Origin: Lathyrus oleraceus
Lineage: Eukaryota > Streptophyta > Magnoliopsida > Fabales > Fabaceae
DNA length: 64,000 nucleotides
Assembly: GCF_024323335.1 (NCBI RefSeq)
Contig: NC_066581.1
Coordinates: 177,189,330-177,253,329 of the forward strand
Direction of reading: 5' to 3'
Shown here: positions 54,801 to 64,000 of the stretch, in pieces
How the letters are laid out: each line of letters starts with the position of its first letter
How positions within the stretch are numbered: position 1 is the first letter of the stretch
The notes under the pieces: generated by a model
The model's input: the letters and a program-made list of their open reading frames with translations, nothing else
The model's database searches: none
What the model was told of the DNA's origin: nothing
Position numbers and translations under genes: made by a program

Positions 54801-55511
54801 TGGAGAGCATACTTATAATTATTCCTTCTTCCGCCCCAGGGAACCATCCATATCTTTCATGATCCATTACCTACCTTCAATCATAAATCGTTCACTCTAG
54901 TGACACATTATTTCTTTGACACTGAAATACAGTCTGCTTCTGAATTCCATATATACCCTTTTAGGACGCCTAATGAAAGTCCTCGTTTGTACCAAGAGTT
55001 GTTTGTGCTGTCAAACCAAACATTTAATTCCTTCTTTTTTGGCCAAGATGCCAATTTCCCTCTATGGAACAATTTTCATCTCTCTTATGGATTCGGATGT
55101 GTATCTAACCTTTGGTTTCAAATTATACCTTTTCAGCCACTTATTACCCAATCCTTCATTTTTGTGACTTTGGTCACTTCACTCCATTCATCTTCATGAT
55201 GCATTCATGTTCTACCTTCATTCACTCCATGTGATATACCAGTATTCTTTGAGCCAAATACAGTATTTCTTTGAGCTCCATTTTGTGTCTCTTTCTGAAC
55301 CAAGAGTTGTTTGTGCTATGAAACCAAGTACTTAATTCCTTTCTTCTTCGGTTGTTCCAATACAGTGATACCATGTCTTAGACCCCTCACTTGTTGGTTT
55401 ATACCATATTTACTCTTGGGTTCATATTTCACCCCTTGTTGGAGTTCAAACAACATTATCCTTTGGTTTGGACCATACTTTGATTGCAACTTCTTTTCAT
55501 CTTCCACCACT

Positions 55512-55580
55512 AGTTCTTTGAACTACGGAGCTCTTAATTCCTTATTGCACTATGAGGATACGTAGGCATAAGGGCCCTAA
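55512..55580 (+). promoter_or_regulatory. Hairpin + TACGTAGGC module 3 (LTR E)
   Basis: GAACTACGG, then hairpin CCTTAT-tgcact-ATGAGG (55540-55557, one G-T pair), then ATACGTAGGCA. Confidence 0.68.
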
Positions 55581-55680
55581 CCCTCACCGAGCATTTTATC
55601 TATTTACTTTTCTTTTCCTATTATTTTGTGAGTAATCCTAGATACAACACCTATTCGAGCAGGAACATTCAAAACGGTAC

Positions 55681-55696
55681 CCATGGAGTACCATGG
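55681..55696 (+). promoter_or_regulatory. AGTA-loop hairpin (LTR E)
   Basis: CCATGG-AGTA-CCATGG, followed by CAGGGTGCTAATACCTTCC. A third stem sequence with the identical loop. Confidence 0.72.
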
Positions 55697-55844
55697 ATAT
55701 CCAGGGTGCTAATACCTTCCCCTTGCATAACCGACTTCCTTACCCATCATATCTCTTTCCCCCGGGTTTTATCGATGTTTTTCCTTTCCTTCGGGAATAA
55801 ATAAAGTTCGACGGCGACTCTGTTGTATGTTCGAGCGTGCGACA

Positions 55845-56280
55845 CATTCGGGTATATTTCCGCTAGCTTCAGGAACAACCACATTCTTTGAGGATATTGA
55901 GTTTTGGCGGAAAAATAAGGTTAGAAAATTTATTTTAGAGGAATAATCAGTAACAATTCCAAATCTGATTCATATAGTTGCTTTTGATCAAGGAAGTATG
56001 AAACCTCTACAAGAAATTGTTGAATTTCCTCCTACTCAAGATAATTTGGTAATTCATGAAGAACAAACTTAAAATCCTCAATAACAAGTGTTACAAGAAT
56101 CAATACATTTGTAGAGATCCACTAGAGAAGGAGAAATGTTATTTTGGATGATTATATAGTATTTCTCCAAGCCATGCAGGATTTTAACTTAGAAAAATGG
56201 ATTGAAGAAATGAAGGAGTATAAGTCCATGCAAGACAATAAGGTTTGAGAACTTGTCCCGTTACTAGAAGGTGTGAAACC
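55845..56280 (+). pseudogene. Element F: Ty1/copia pol remnant, left part (before RT)
   Basis: The region between integrase and RT of a copia element. One frame reads RSTRERRNVILDDYIVFLQA, DFNLEKWIEEMKEYKSMQDN and ELVPLLEGVK before the solo LTR interrupts. Several stops and a shortened spacer mark it as decayed. It abuts the end of LTR E at 55844. Confidence 0.82.
56276..56280. repeat. Target site duplication of solo LTR G, left (AAACC)
   Basis: AAACC before the element and AAATC after it (58274-58278), one transition apart. Removing the element and one copy restores a continuous copia RT frame at this codon. Confidence 0.82.
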
Positions 56281-58273
56281 TGTAACACCATATTTCCCCA
56301 ACTCATCATTTAATAAATTATTTCAATTCACTCAACAAATAGAGTGCCATGCATGCTTCACCATAGCATAAACGAACCAGACATAAAACTTTCTGAAACA
56401 AGCATCAGAAAACCAATAAGTTTAACATATTATTCTCTATAACAAGTAAGGAGAAAGTGGTTCGAAAATCCTTTAAAGAAATAAGACATGCAACAAAATA
56501 AAACATATGATAGCTCATTCCCTGGTGTTATATATCAGAGCGACTCCACTAAGACCCGAATGATAAATGACCAACTAGGCGCTCCACCATCCTCTAGCAT
56601 CAAGTATTTACTCTTGTACATGATCGTCTGTACCCCAGAGGAGAACATACACAACAATAAATAGATAAGAATATGCTCAAACAATTAGAGGCGCAAAACA
56701 TAGCAATGGTAGAAATCACACATCACAATCATTGATATAATCAGTTCACAACAACACCACGTATCCACAAATCACCCACACACCATCAACAATCATAATC
56801 AAGGATATCATTCATCATAAAAATAATATCAACTCAATCACAATGTTGGTATATATGTAATATGGCAACACCTCAACTTTATATGCAATGCAGTACCGAC
56901 TCATTTGGACATCAGTGGTTTGTTACTGATATTACCCAACTCACTCCCGATCACACCACTAGACCATAGCACACCAAAATCATTATTGATCACCACCGTA
57001 GAAATAATAACGCATCACTGAATCCCCATTTACGAAATTCAGCTACTCGCTCCCAATTCCACCATTGAACCAGAGCACATAAAAATTGTTATTGATTACT
57101 CACCATTGAATCAACAATGCTTTAATGTTCCCATCATATGGGAATAAACTACTCTCTCCCGATCCCACCACTGGACCATACCACACCATCAAATTTAATT
57201 TCACACACAAATGATGCCAAACAAGGCCAGTAATACGACACAACGTCTTCATGTTACTTTATGACTCACAATTACATAATTTACACAAGCATGAAAATAA
57301 CATACATATTCACATAACATATTAATATTTATGCACAATAGTAACTCACCAATCATAATTATACAATTAATTATTATACTTCATAGAATTATAGATGCAA
57401 TTCTCAACAATTATTCATGCATTAGCATCAACATCAATATAACTCCTCATGAGTTATTCATCAATTCAATTAATCAAAACAATTAAAATTTCTTTCTTTA
57501 TCATTAACGATAACATAGTAGTACACCTTAAGGAAAATAATTTATTCACGCCCTTAAACTCATATTTAGTCTATTTGGGAATCACCATGAGATAGTGATA
57601 CACATTCTCTTTCTAATGCTTCAAACAAATTCTCAAAACTCAAGTTACGTCATTTTTAGTTTTACTTTAAAATATTTCCCTACCATCCTGCAGTAGTCGA
57701 TTACCAACACATGGCAATATAGGAGGATAAATTTACACATCAATTATCATAATTATCATCAAATATTAATAATCACATATAAAGCTTAAGAAACACAACA
57801 ATGGAGGAAAAACCTATAGGAGGGTGAGGATCCTTCTCTATCCTTTATGCAATAACACCTATATTAGAGTAGTCCCCCTACCTTGATTTTTTAGCAAAGA
57901 GTCAAAGCTTTGGTTATGAATTCTCCTTCCTAGAGCTCTCTTTAGGGTTCCTTGCCTTTTTCTCTCTTTTTCCATCTTTTCACGTACCAGACCCAAAAAC
58001 TCTCCACTCCCTTCATTTTTTCTATTAAAATGACATAATACCAAATTGTTTAATTTATAACTTTCCCTTATGTTTTCCTTATTCCCCCTTTCCACGATAA
58101 TTTTCTCATTAATTCATCATTTACACCAAAACTTCTAACTCCTTATTTTATGTTATTTAATTAAATAAAATCTAATAAATCCCATAATTATTAAATAAAT
58201 CATATAAATTCACTAACACTCAAAATAAATAAATAAAATCAATTAAAATGAATTGAAAATTCGGGGTGTTACA
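56281..58273 (-). mobile_element. Solo LTR G inserted in the copia remnant
   Basis: 1993 bp with ends TGTAACACC and GGTGTTACA, which are inverted copies of each other, and a near-perfect 5-bp target duplication. No internal protein domain, primer site or second LTR is seen, so it is a solo LTR. Read on the minus strand it begins TGTAACACCCCGAATTTTC, typical from memory of many plant Ty3/gypsy (chromovirus-type) LTRs, so I assign minus orientation tentatively. It contains three diverged ~120-bp repeats (about 56880-57190; 'ccgatcccaccactggacc' type). A short minus-strand frame at 57859-58095 has no domain. Confidence 0.8.
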
Positions 58274-59352
58274 AAATCCATTGGTTGCAAATGGATTTTT
58301 AAGACCAAACGAGATTCTAATGTAATGTGGAATGGTATAAGGCTCGTCTTGTGGCTAAAGATTATAATAATAAAGATAGGGATTAAATTTAAAGAGATTT
58401 TCTCTCTAGTTTCATCGAAAGAATATTTTAGGACAATCATGGCTCTTGTTGCACATTATGATTTAGAACTCCATCGAATGGATGTCAATACAATATTTCT
58501 CAATGGCAATGTTATGAAATAATCTATATGGTGCAACCGTTGTGTCAGGAGACTCAAAGAATATGGTCTATAAATTGAGAAAATCCATTTATGGACTAAA
58601 GCAGGTGTCTCGTCAGTGGTACCACAAGTTTCATGTCATAATTCGCTCATTTGGTTTTGAGGTGAATGTTGTTAAAGATTGTGTGTATCACAAATTCAGT
58701 GGGAGCAAGTACATTTTTCTGGTCTTCTATGTTGATGACATACTACTTGCCAAAGTTTGTACGTGTCTAAATATTACATTCATAGTTGGTACGTGTCCAA
58801 ATATTACATTCATAGTTGGGGTGTTAGATAGATATTTGAGCAATCCAATAATGGATCATTAGAAAGAAACCAAAAGGTTATAAGGTATTTAAATAGAACA
58901 ACAGATTATATGCTCACATATAAGAGGTCAGACCAGTTATAGATCACTGGATACTCTAACTAATTTTTTCTTGGATGCCAAGATAGTAAAAGATCCACTT
59001 CAGGCTTTATGTCTACATGTTGGCTGATGGTGTAGTTTCTTGGAGAAGTTCCAAGGAAACTCTTATGGCTTCATCCACCATGGAAGCGTAATTTATAGCA
59101 TAGTTCCAACCATGGGATTTGGTTGAGGAACCTTGTCACTGGGTTGCGAATTATGAAAGGAATTGAAAGACCATTTAAGTTATACTATGATGATAAATCA
59201 ATTTTCCTATATTCGAACAATAATAGGAGTTCGACTAAGTCAAAACATATTGACATAAAGTTCAAAGTTGTTAAGGAAATGGTATAAAGTGGACAGATTT
59301 CCATAGTGTTGGGTGAGAATATGGAGGTAGAAAAAAGTTCTAGAGAGGCATG
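58274..59352 (+). pseudogene. Element F: Ty1/copia RT and RNase H remnant, right part
   Basis: Continues the copia RT: GCKWIFKTKRDSN, then after a frame change FKEIFSLVSSKEYFRTIMAL, VAHYDLELHRMDVNTIFLNG, KDMVYKLRKSIYGLKQVSRQ, and catalytic YVDD at 58728-58739. RNase H words follow (SKRSTSGFMSTCW near 58985, SWRSSKETLMASSTMEA near 59037). Frame changes and stops are frequent. A ~35-bp direct duplication ('gtacgtgtc...catagttgg') sits at about 58758-58818 after the YVDD block. It is cut at 59352 by the minus-strand LTR D. Confidence 0.88.
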
Positions 59353-59408
59353 TGTAGCGATAAATTCATGATCATCAAGCTATGGATAAGCTAGAGGTCA
59401 ATAAAACC

Positions 59409-59418
59409 AGAGTCGCCA
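59409..59418 (-). promoter_or_regulatory. Primer-site-like decamer in U5 (LTR D)
   Basis: Minus strand TGGCGACTCT, 56 bp before the LTR end. Confidence 0.68.
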
Positions 59419-59566
59419 CCGCGCTTTTATTATTTCCAAGGGAAAAGGGAAAAAGTACGAACAAAATCCAAAAGTAAGAAGTTTTCAAATCAAAACTAAT
59501 AAAATTTCAGAGATTACAGGTAAGGGGGTTGGTTACACAGAAGGAAGGTGTTAGCACCCAAAGTGT

Positions 59567-59582
59567 CCTAGGTACTCCTAGG
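59567..59582 (-). promoter_or_regulatory. AGTA-loop hairpin (LTR D)
   Basis: Minus strand CCTAGG-AGTA-CCTAGG, followed by TTTGGGTGCTAACACCTTCC. Confidence 0.7.
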
Positions 59583-59697
59583 GAGCCCTTTTTTGTGTGC
59601 ATGTGTATATTGTACAAAATGATGTTTACAAACGAATAGAATGGAGATATGAGAAAAGAATTCATTAATTATATTTTTGTGTTTGACAAGACCTTCG

Positions 59698-59756
59698 GAC
59701 TTGTGCCTACGTACCAACATAAAAATTATGGATAAAAACCTTGTAGTTCGTGATAC
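59698..59756 (-). promoter_or_regulatory. Hairpin + TACGTAGGC module (LTR D)
   Basis: Minus strand CGAACTACA, hairpin CATAA-ttt-TTATG (59718-59730), then GGTACGTAGGCAC. A further stem sequence at the same place. Confidence 0.64.
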
Positions 59757-62502
59757 AAATTTCAAAGTGGATGCATTGCTTTTATCAAAAATTAAGTTTG
59801 AAAGGCACAAAGGCCTAAAAATGGTTTGAATGAGTTTGTTCTTTTTTGGCTTTTGAAAGTTTAAGTCAAGTATAATTAAGTTCATTTACAAGATTGATTA
59901 AGAAAAGTAGTTTGAAAATGCAATGGCATAAGGCCAAAGTTTCTAGTTTGCAAAGTGGTCAAATTTTAAAAGGAGGGAGAGATTTTGAAATTAAAGATAT
60001 GGGGAGGAGATGAAGAGACTAATCCTATGCATAAAATTAAAAGTTAAAAGTTGAATAGATCTGACCAATGGGTAGCAATCCAATAGATAAGAAAGTCAAT
60101 AGAAACCCAAATTCCCTTGGACATTTAGAATCAAGCAACACACAAATGCACAATTATATCAATCTTGAAGAGTAATGCATCAAATAAAGATAGCCACATC
60201 CAAGCTTAGCCATATCATGATCTTCTTAAAATTAGCCAATGTAACAGATGAATTCCATAAGTCCACAGGTTCAAAATAACAGCTTCATAATGATCATGTT
60301 GCAGATGAACTCAAAGGGATCTTGAATGATGTATCAAATGAAGTTTCAAATTGCAAGCACTTGGTTTCACAAAAATTGGCATTGGCCAAGTCCTTTAGCA
60401 TAGGGAGGTTTCCTAAATTCTAAGTCCAATTTGTCCAAGATCAAGTCAACAGTCCACACAAAAGTTTTTTAGGGTTTTTGTCCTTATTATGTACATTAAG
60501 GGTCCAAGACCACACAAACAAACAAAATATACACAAACAAGATGTATCACACAATATGGTCCAAATGGACAAAGTGAAAATTGCATTAACATGAACAATT
60601 AGAATGGTATGAATAATGGCAAATGAATAGAACATAAAAAATTAAAGAGCATTAAAATAAAGGACTTGGAATTAAATGTTAGTTGTTAATGAGTTAGAAG
60701 TTAGTATTGTTTTGCTTTTGCTTTTTATTTGAAGTCATTATTTGGAGAACACTCAACCCACTTATCACAAGCATGGATCCTTGAACCAAGACATCTTCCA
60801 AAGGAAGGAAAAAGGCCAAGTTTCCACACAATACCATGAAAGAGGGGAGACTTACAATCTCATTAACTAGAATGATATGCCTTTTTGTGTCACAAATTTA
60901 GCGCTATGTTAAGCAATCGTAATTGGACTTATGTAGAAGTCACAAGTATTTGAGGCCGGGCAATAGAATTTTGGTGTTAACGCATGTTAGAGACATAGTA
61001 TAATGGACTATGCTCATGAAACATACCACACACAAAAAGGATATGCAAAAGAGGTGGCCTAATCTCATCCATACTTATGTTGATTTTACAATCAACTAGC
61101 CTTATGACTTAGAGATATCATAGGCCAAATGAGATGAATGCATAAAGAATGGGAATGAGATGAAGATGGAGGGGAATGAATCAAAACTCAAATTGATCAA
61201 AGGAGGACTTTTACCAAATTAATATCATCCATTCATTTTGGGAGATGGAATGTACATTTCAGCAATCCCCTAAATCCAATGATATTAACTTGACAAAGTC
61301 AAATCAACCTTGACCAAGACCCAACAACAAGAGTCAAACTTATACAAGTCATCACAATAGGTCAACACAATTAATTGGCATTTTATTCAAATTAAAAATA
61401 CTAAAATAATACATTTAAATTAAATATGGTTTGTCAAATTCCTAAAACCTCATCGAAACACCAAAGAAATGGCCATGAGATTTATCATAGGTCAAACAAG
61501 GTCAAAGGACCTTGGAGAAAAAATTTCAGAATTTTTAAAGACTTAAAAGTATTTTTAAACAATTAAAAACAATCATAAAATCAATTAAATCATGAAAAAT
61601 ATTAATAATGATCCAAAAAATCATTTTAATTCAAAATATGAAAGAGGAAATTATTTGAAAATTTTTGGTGAAACTCTCATATTTTTTGGATCAATATTAA
61701 AATTAAAATGAATTAATGAAAATAAAAGGAATAAAAGAAAAATCAGAAAATATCAAAAAACGTGCCCCACTTGATCTGCCTCATTAATTAAGGTGGCAAA
61801 TCAAGTGGTCATCAACGCGCTTTCCACCATGGACTTAAGTCAATGCGCCATAGGGATGGTAATCAAAACCAACGCGTGAGATGAAAACATTTTGAATTGA
61901 TCATGTGGTTCAGAACCTGGTCAGCACACAACCGGCGCTGAAACTCCGGTCACCTTCTCAGGCTAGGCTCACCGGACTGGTTCAGTCATCACCATCACAT
62001 AAATGAAAAAGGAGGACATGGTCTAAAAGAAAAAATGGCGTAGAGCACGAATCTGACCTCAATTTTAACTAACTCCACATATATAGAAAGATATGAGGAG
62101 TTGAATTTTGAGGTGTGTCAACTGAGTTGCTTCGATTTGACCTCTAAGCAACTCAATCTTGTTACCAACATTGGTAGGAATTCACACAACCAAAGATCCA
62201 AGAGAATTGATGAGAATTGAGTGAGAATCGAAGAGATGAAGTTTTCTGAAAATTACCTTCAATGTTATGCAAAACTTGATGTTGCTTGCTTCAAACACGA
62301 TCTGATCACACTTGAGAAGCTTGCAGGAAGTGATTAGCAAGGGTGCAAGGCTTTGGATCCAGGAGTTTTTTAATCTCCAATAGTTGAGATTCAAACTCAA
62401 TTTTCAAATTGAAAATTCTCAAGTTTTCCTTTAGAATGAGAGGGTTTAAATTGGGGGGCAAAGTTGGCGCTCAAGGTGTGTTTGAAATGAGCATAGAGAT
62501 CA

Positions 62503-62513
62503 TGTATTTATAG
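62503..62513 (-). promoter_or_regulatory. TATA box in LTR D
   Basis: Minus strand CTATAAATACA, about 1.47 kb from the LTR start. This matches the TATA position in LTR C (1.52 kb). Confidence 0.62.
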
Positions 62514-63978
62514 CATGAGGGAGTGATATTTGCACACTTGAAATTTTGTCCAAATTTAGCAATGTGAATGGCATGAGTGCATGGGCATGTACAAGCCCAT
62601 GATGCAATGCATAAAGGTCCAAAATCAATCATGTTGAAGTCTGAATGAAGCTTGAATGGCAAGGCAATGTGAAATGAAGTTTGTACATTTGATTTCCTCC
62701 AATGATGCAGCTCTGTTAAAATCATGCGCAGCCCTAGCAAACCTCATCCAAAATGCATGAACTTGGGTTCTATGGAAATCTTGGGTCAAGGGGAACAAGT
62801 TTGATGTTCAACACTTTTTCATTTGGAGCTTGGATCATGGTGAATTTTGAGGTGGAAGTTTGGAAATTTCAACATGTTGAAATTTTTTCTAAGTGTCAAG
62901 CCATATATCTCAATATTCCACCTTACTTAACTTTTTATGTGTGATTCAAATGAGAAAAGTTTCTTCATAAAAGTTTTAGCTCTTTAAAATACCTTCAAAA
63001 TGGTCACCAATTTCATGTTATTTGGATTTGTAATGATAGAGTTATGCATTTTTAAAGTTTGGAAAAATCACTTGTTCAATGCTCATAAAAGTTGAATTTG
63101 CTTTCACTCCAAATATCAAAGTTTACATAGACACCTTTAATTTGATTGTGCAACATGGAAATATTCCATCTCATAAAAATTGAGCAAGTTTTGGCCTTGG
63201 GAAGTTGACTTTCAAATTAGGGTTTAGACAAAATGACCTATAATGTTTCAACATAGAAGATGATTTTCCAAGCAAAACTAGCTCTAGGTCTCAACATGAA
63301 AGTTGTTTGGAATGTCATTTAGAGTAACGTTTCTCTTGGAATAATTTTAATATGGTGAAAATTATAGGATATAGGGTCTAGGGAGACCCGGTTTTGATCA
63401 GATGAATTCATCTGGCCAACCACCATCAACCAACTTGCTAACCTTCCATTTTCTTGACTTTAATGGCTCATGGTAGATCATATATTCATAAGATTATGAA
63501 CTTTGAAGTGTCCCTTGAAAAATTTGATCAATTGGTCAGATATCTTGTTGGATAAGTTACTCAAGATACCTAGTCAAACTAGGGTTTCCAAGGCAAATCA
63601 CCTCCAAACTCTTGAAGAAAACTTGATCAATATAACATGTAGAGATCATTGGGACTCATATATGATGCTTTGAAACATTTGTGTAACAATCCATGGTTGT
63701 GCTTTTAGTCATGAGGGTCTCAAACCCTTGATATGGACTTGATAGATCAATGAGGATCATGCCCTACCTACAAAAAGTTAGGCAAATGAAAAGACATTTT
63801 TTTGGTATTTTGGTTAGTAAAATGATAATATACAAGTATGATACAATCACATGGTGCTTGGTTATCTCTCCCAAAAAAAACCCAATGAAAGAGGGGTAAG
63901 GAGGATGCCAATGTATGATCCCAATGCTAATGATGAAATTGCATGAGAGATCTTAGGGTCAAAATTGGGGTCTTACAG

Positions 63979-63994
63979 CTGCCCCTATTTAAGG
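63979..63994 (-). promoter_or_regulatory. Polypurine tract of element D
   Basis: Minus strand CTTAAATAGGGGCAGC, ending one base before the LTR's TG. It shows that the window ends just inside element D's 3' UTR. Confidence 0.88.
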
Positions 63995-64000
63995 ACATTC

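Larger units (their letters stand above)
53748..55844 (+). mobile_element. Element E: 3' part of another Ogre-like LTR
   Basis: Ends GAGCGTGCGACA at 55844 and carries three hairpin modules, an AGTA-loop hairpin and a CGGCGACTCT primer-site-like decamer at 55812, so it is the downstream part of a Tat/Ogre LTR. Its upstream part is cut at 53748 by the end of element C. Repeated phrases ('accaagagttgtttg', 'ccactatagtgataccatg', 'cccctcacttgttggtt') indicate a diverged ~250-bp internal repeat. No primer site follows, so it is a 3' or solo LTR. No gene seen. Confidence 0.82.
59353..63977 (-). repeat. Element D 3' LTR, minus strand
   Basis: On the minus strand it starts TGTAAGACCCC at 63977, directly after a polypurine tract, and ends TCGCTACA at 59353 (4625 bp). 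It is the same broad family as LTR C (same start, same end, same U5 blocks) but clearly diverged. The element body lies beyond the right edge. Short frames inside it (59568-59885, 62182-62400, 62471-62740, for example) follow AT-rich LTR sequence and are not genes. Confidence 0.9.

Noticed and set aside
57859..58095. 78-codon minus-strand frame in solo LTR G
   Set aside because: Short, low complexity, inside LTR sequence, no recognisable domain.

Overview
The window is plant nuclear DNA made almost entirely of nested LTR retrotransposons. I see no intact host gene, rRNA, CRISPR array or prokaryotic feature. The dominant elements have the hallmarks of the Ogre group (Ty3/gypsy, Tat lineage): LTRs of about 4.6-7.8 kb, a tRNA-Arg-type primer site reading TGGCGACTCTGCTGGGGA, an extra ORF1 upstream of gag, an intron between protease and reverse transcriptase, two RNase H domains, and minisatellites in the 3' UTR. 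This suggests a large-genome legume, probably tribe Fabeae (pea, vetch, faba bean or lentil type). The species is inference.

Layout. (1) 1-349 and 21161-31290 are the 3' UTR and 3' LTR of element B, which continues off the left edge. (2) 350-21155 is complete element A, nested in B's 3' UTR with a 5-bp target duplication ATGGG. Its 6.46-kb LTRs are almost identical, so the insertion is very young. Its internal region has lost ORF1, most of gag, protease, RT, RNase H and most of integrase, so it is a non-autonomous derivative that must have moved in trans. (3) 31291-31701 is a short host spacer. (4) 31702-53747 is element C, about 22 kb, with a 5' LTR lacking its first ~240 bp. It carries ORF1, gag, protease, intron, RT, RNase H, a second RNase H and integrase in order, broken by in-frame stops and frameshifts. 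(5) 53748-55844 is the 3' part of a further Ogre-like LTR (E). (6) 55845-59352 is a decayed Ty1/copia pol region (F), split by a 2-kb solo LTR (G, 56281-58273) with a near-perfect 5-bp target duplication. (7) 59353-63977 is the 3' LTR of a minus-strand Ogre-like element (D) whose body lies beyond the right edge.

Most interesting observations. The LTRs of A and B carry cassettes of host-gene fragments in the same U3 slot. A has G3BP-like, CCT1 and beta-tubulin pieces, present in both LTRs. B has a CAX2/5-like cation/H+ exchanger and a class XI myosin, both intronless, plus unrecognised pieces joined in opposite orientations. LTRs of all five Ogre-like families share two small hairpins near their 3' ends. 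Stem sequences differ between families while pairing is kept, one next to an invariant TACGTAGGC block and one with an AGTA loop. They also share a copy of the first 9-10 bases of the primer site, about 75 bp upstream of the real one in most families. A and C share a run of three stem-loops directly after the integrase stop.

The pieces form a mobile-element system rather than a pathway. C shows what a full element encoded. A shows a cargo-carrying derivative that kept only cis signals (LTRs, primer site, intron, stem-loops, polypurine tract).
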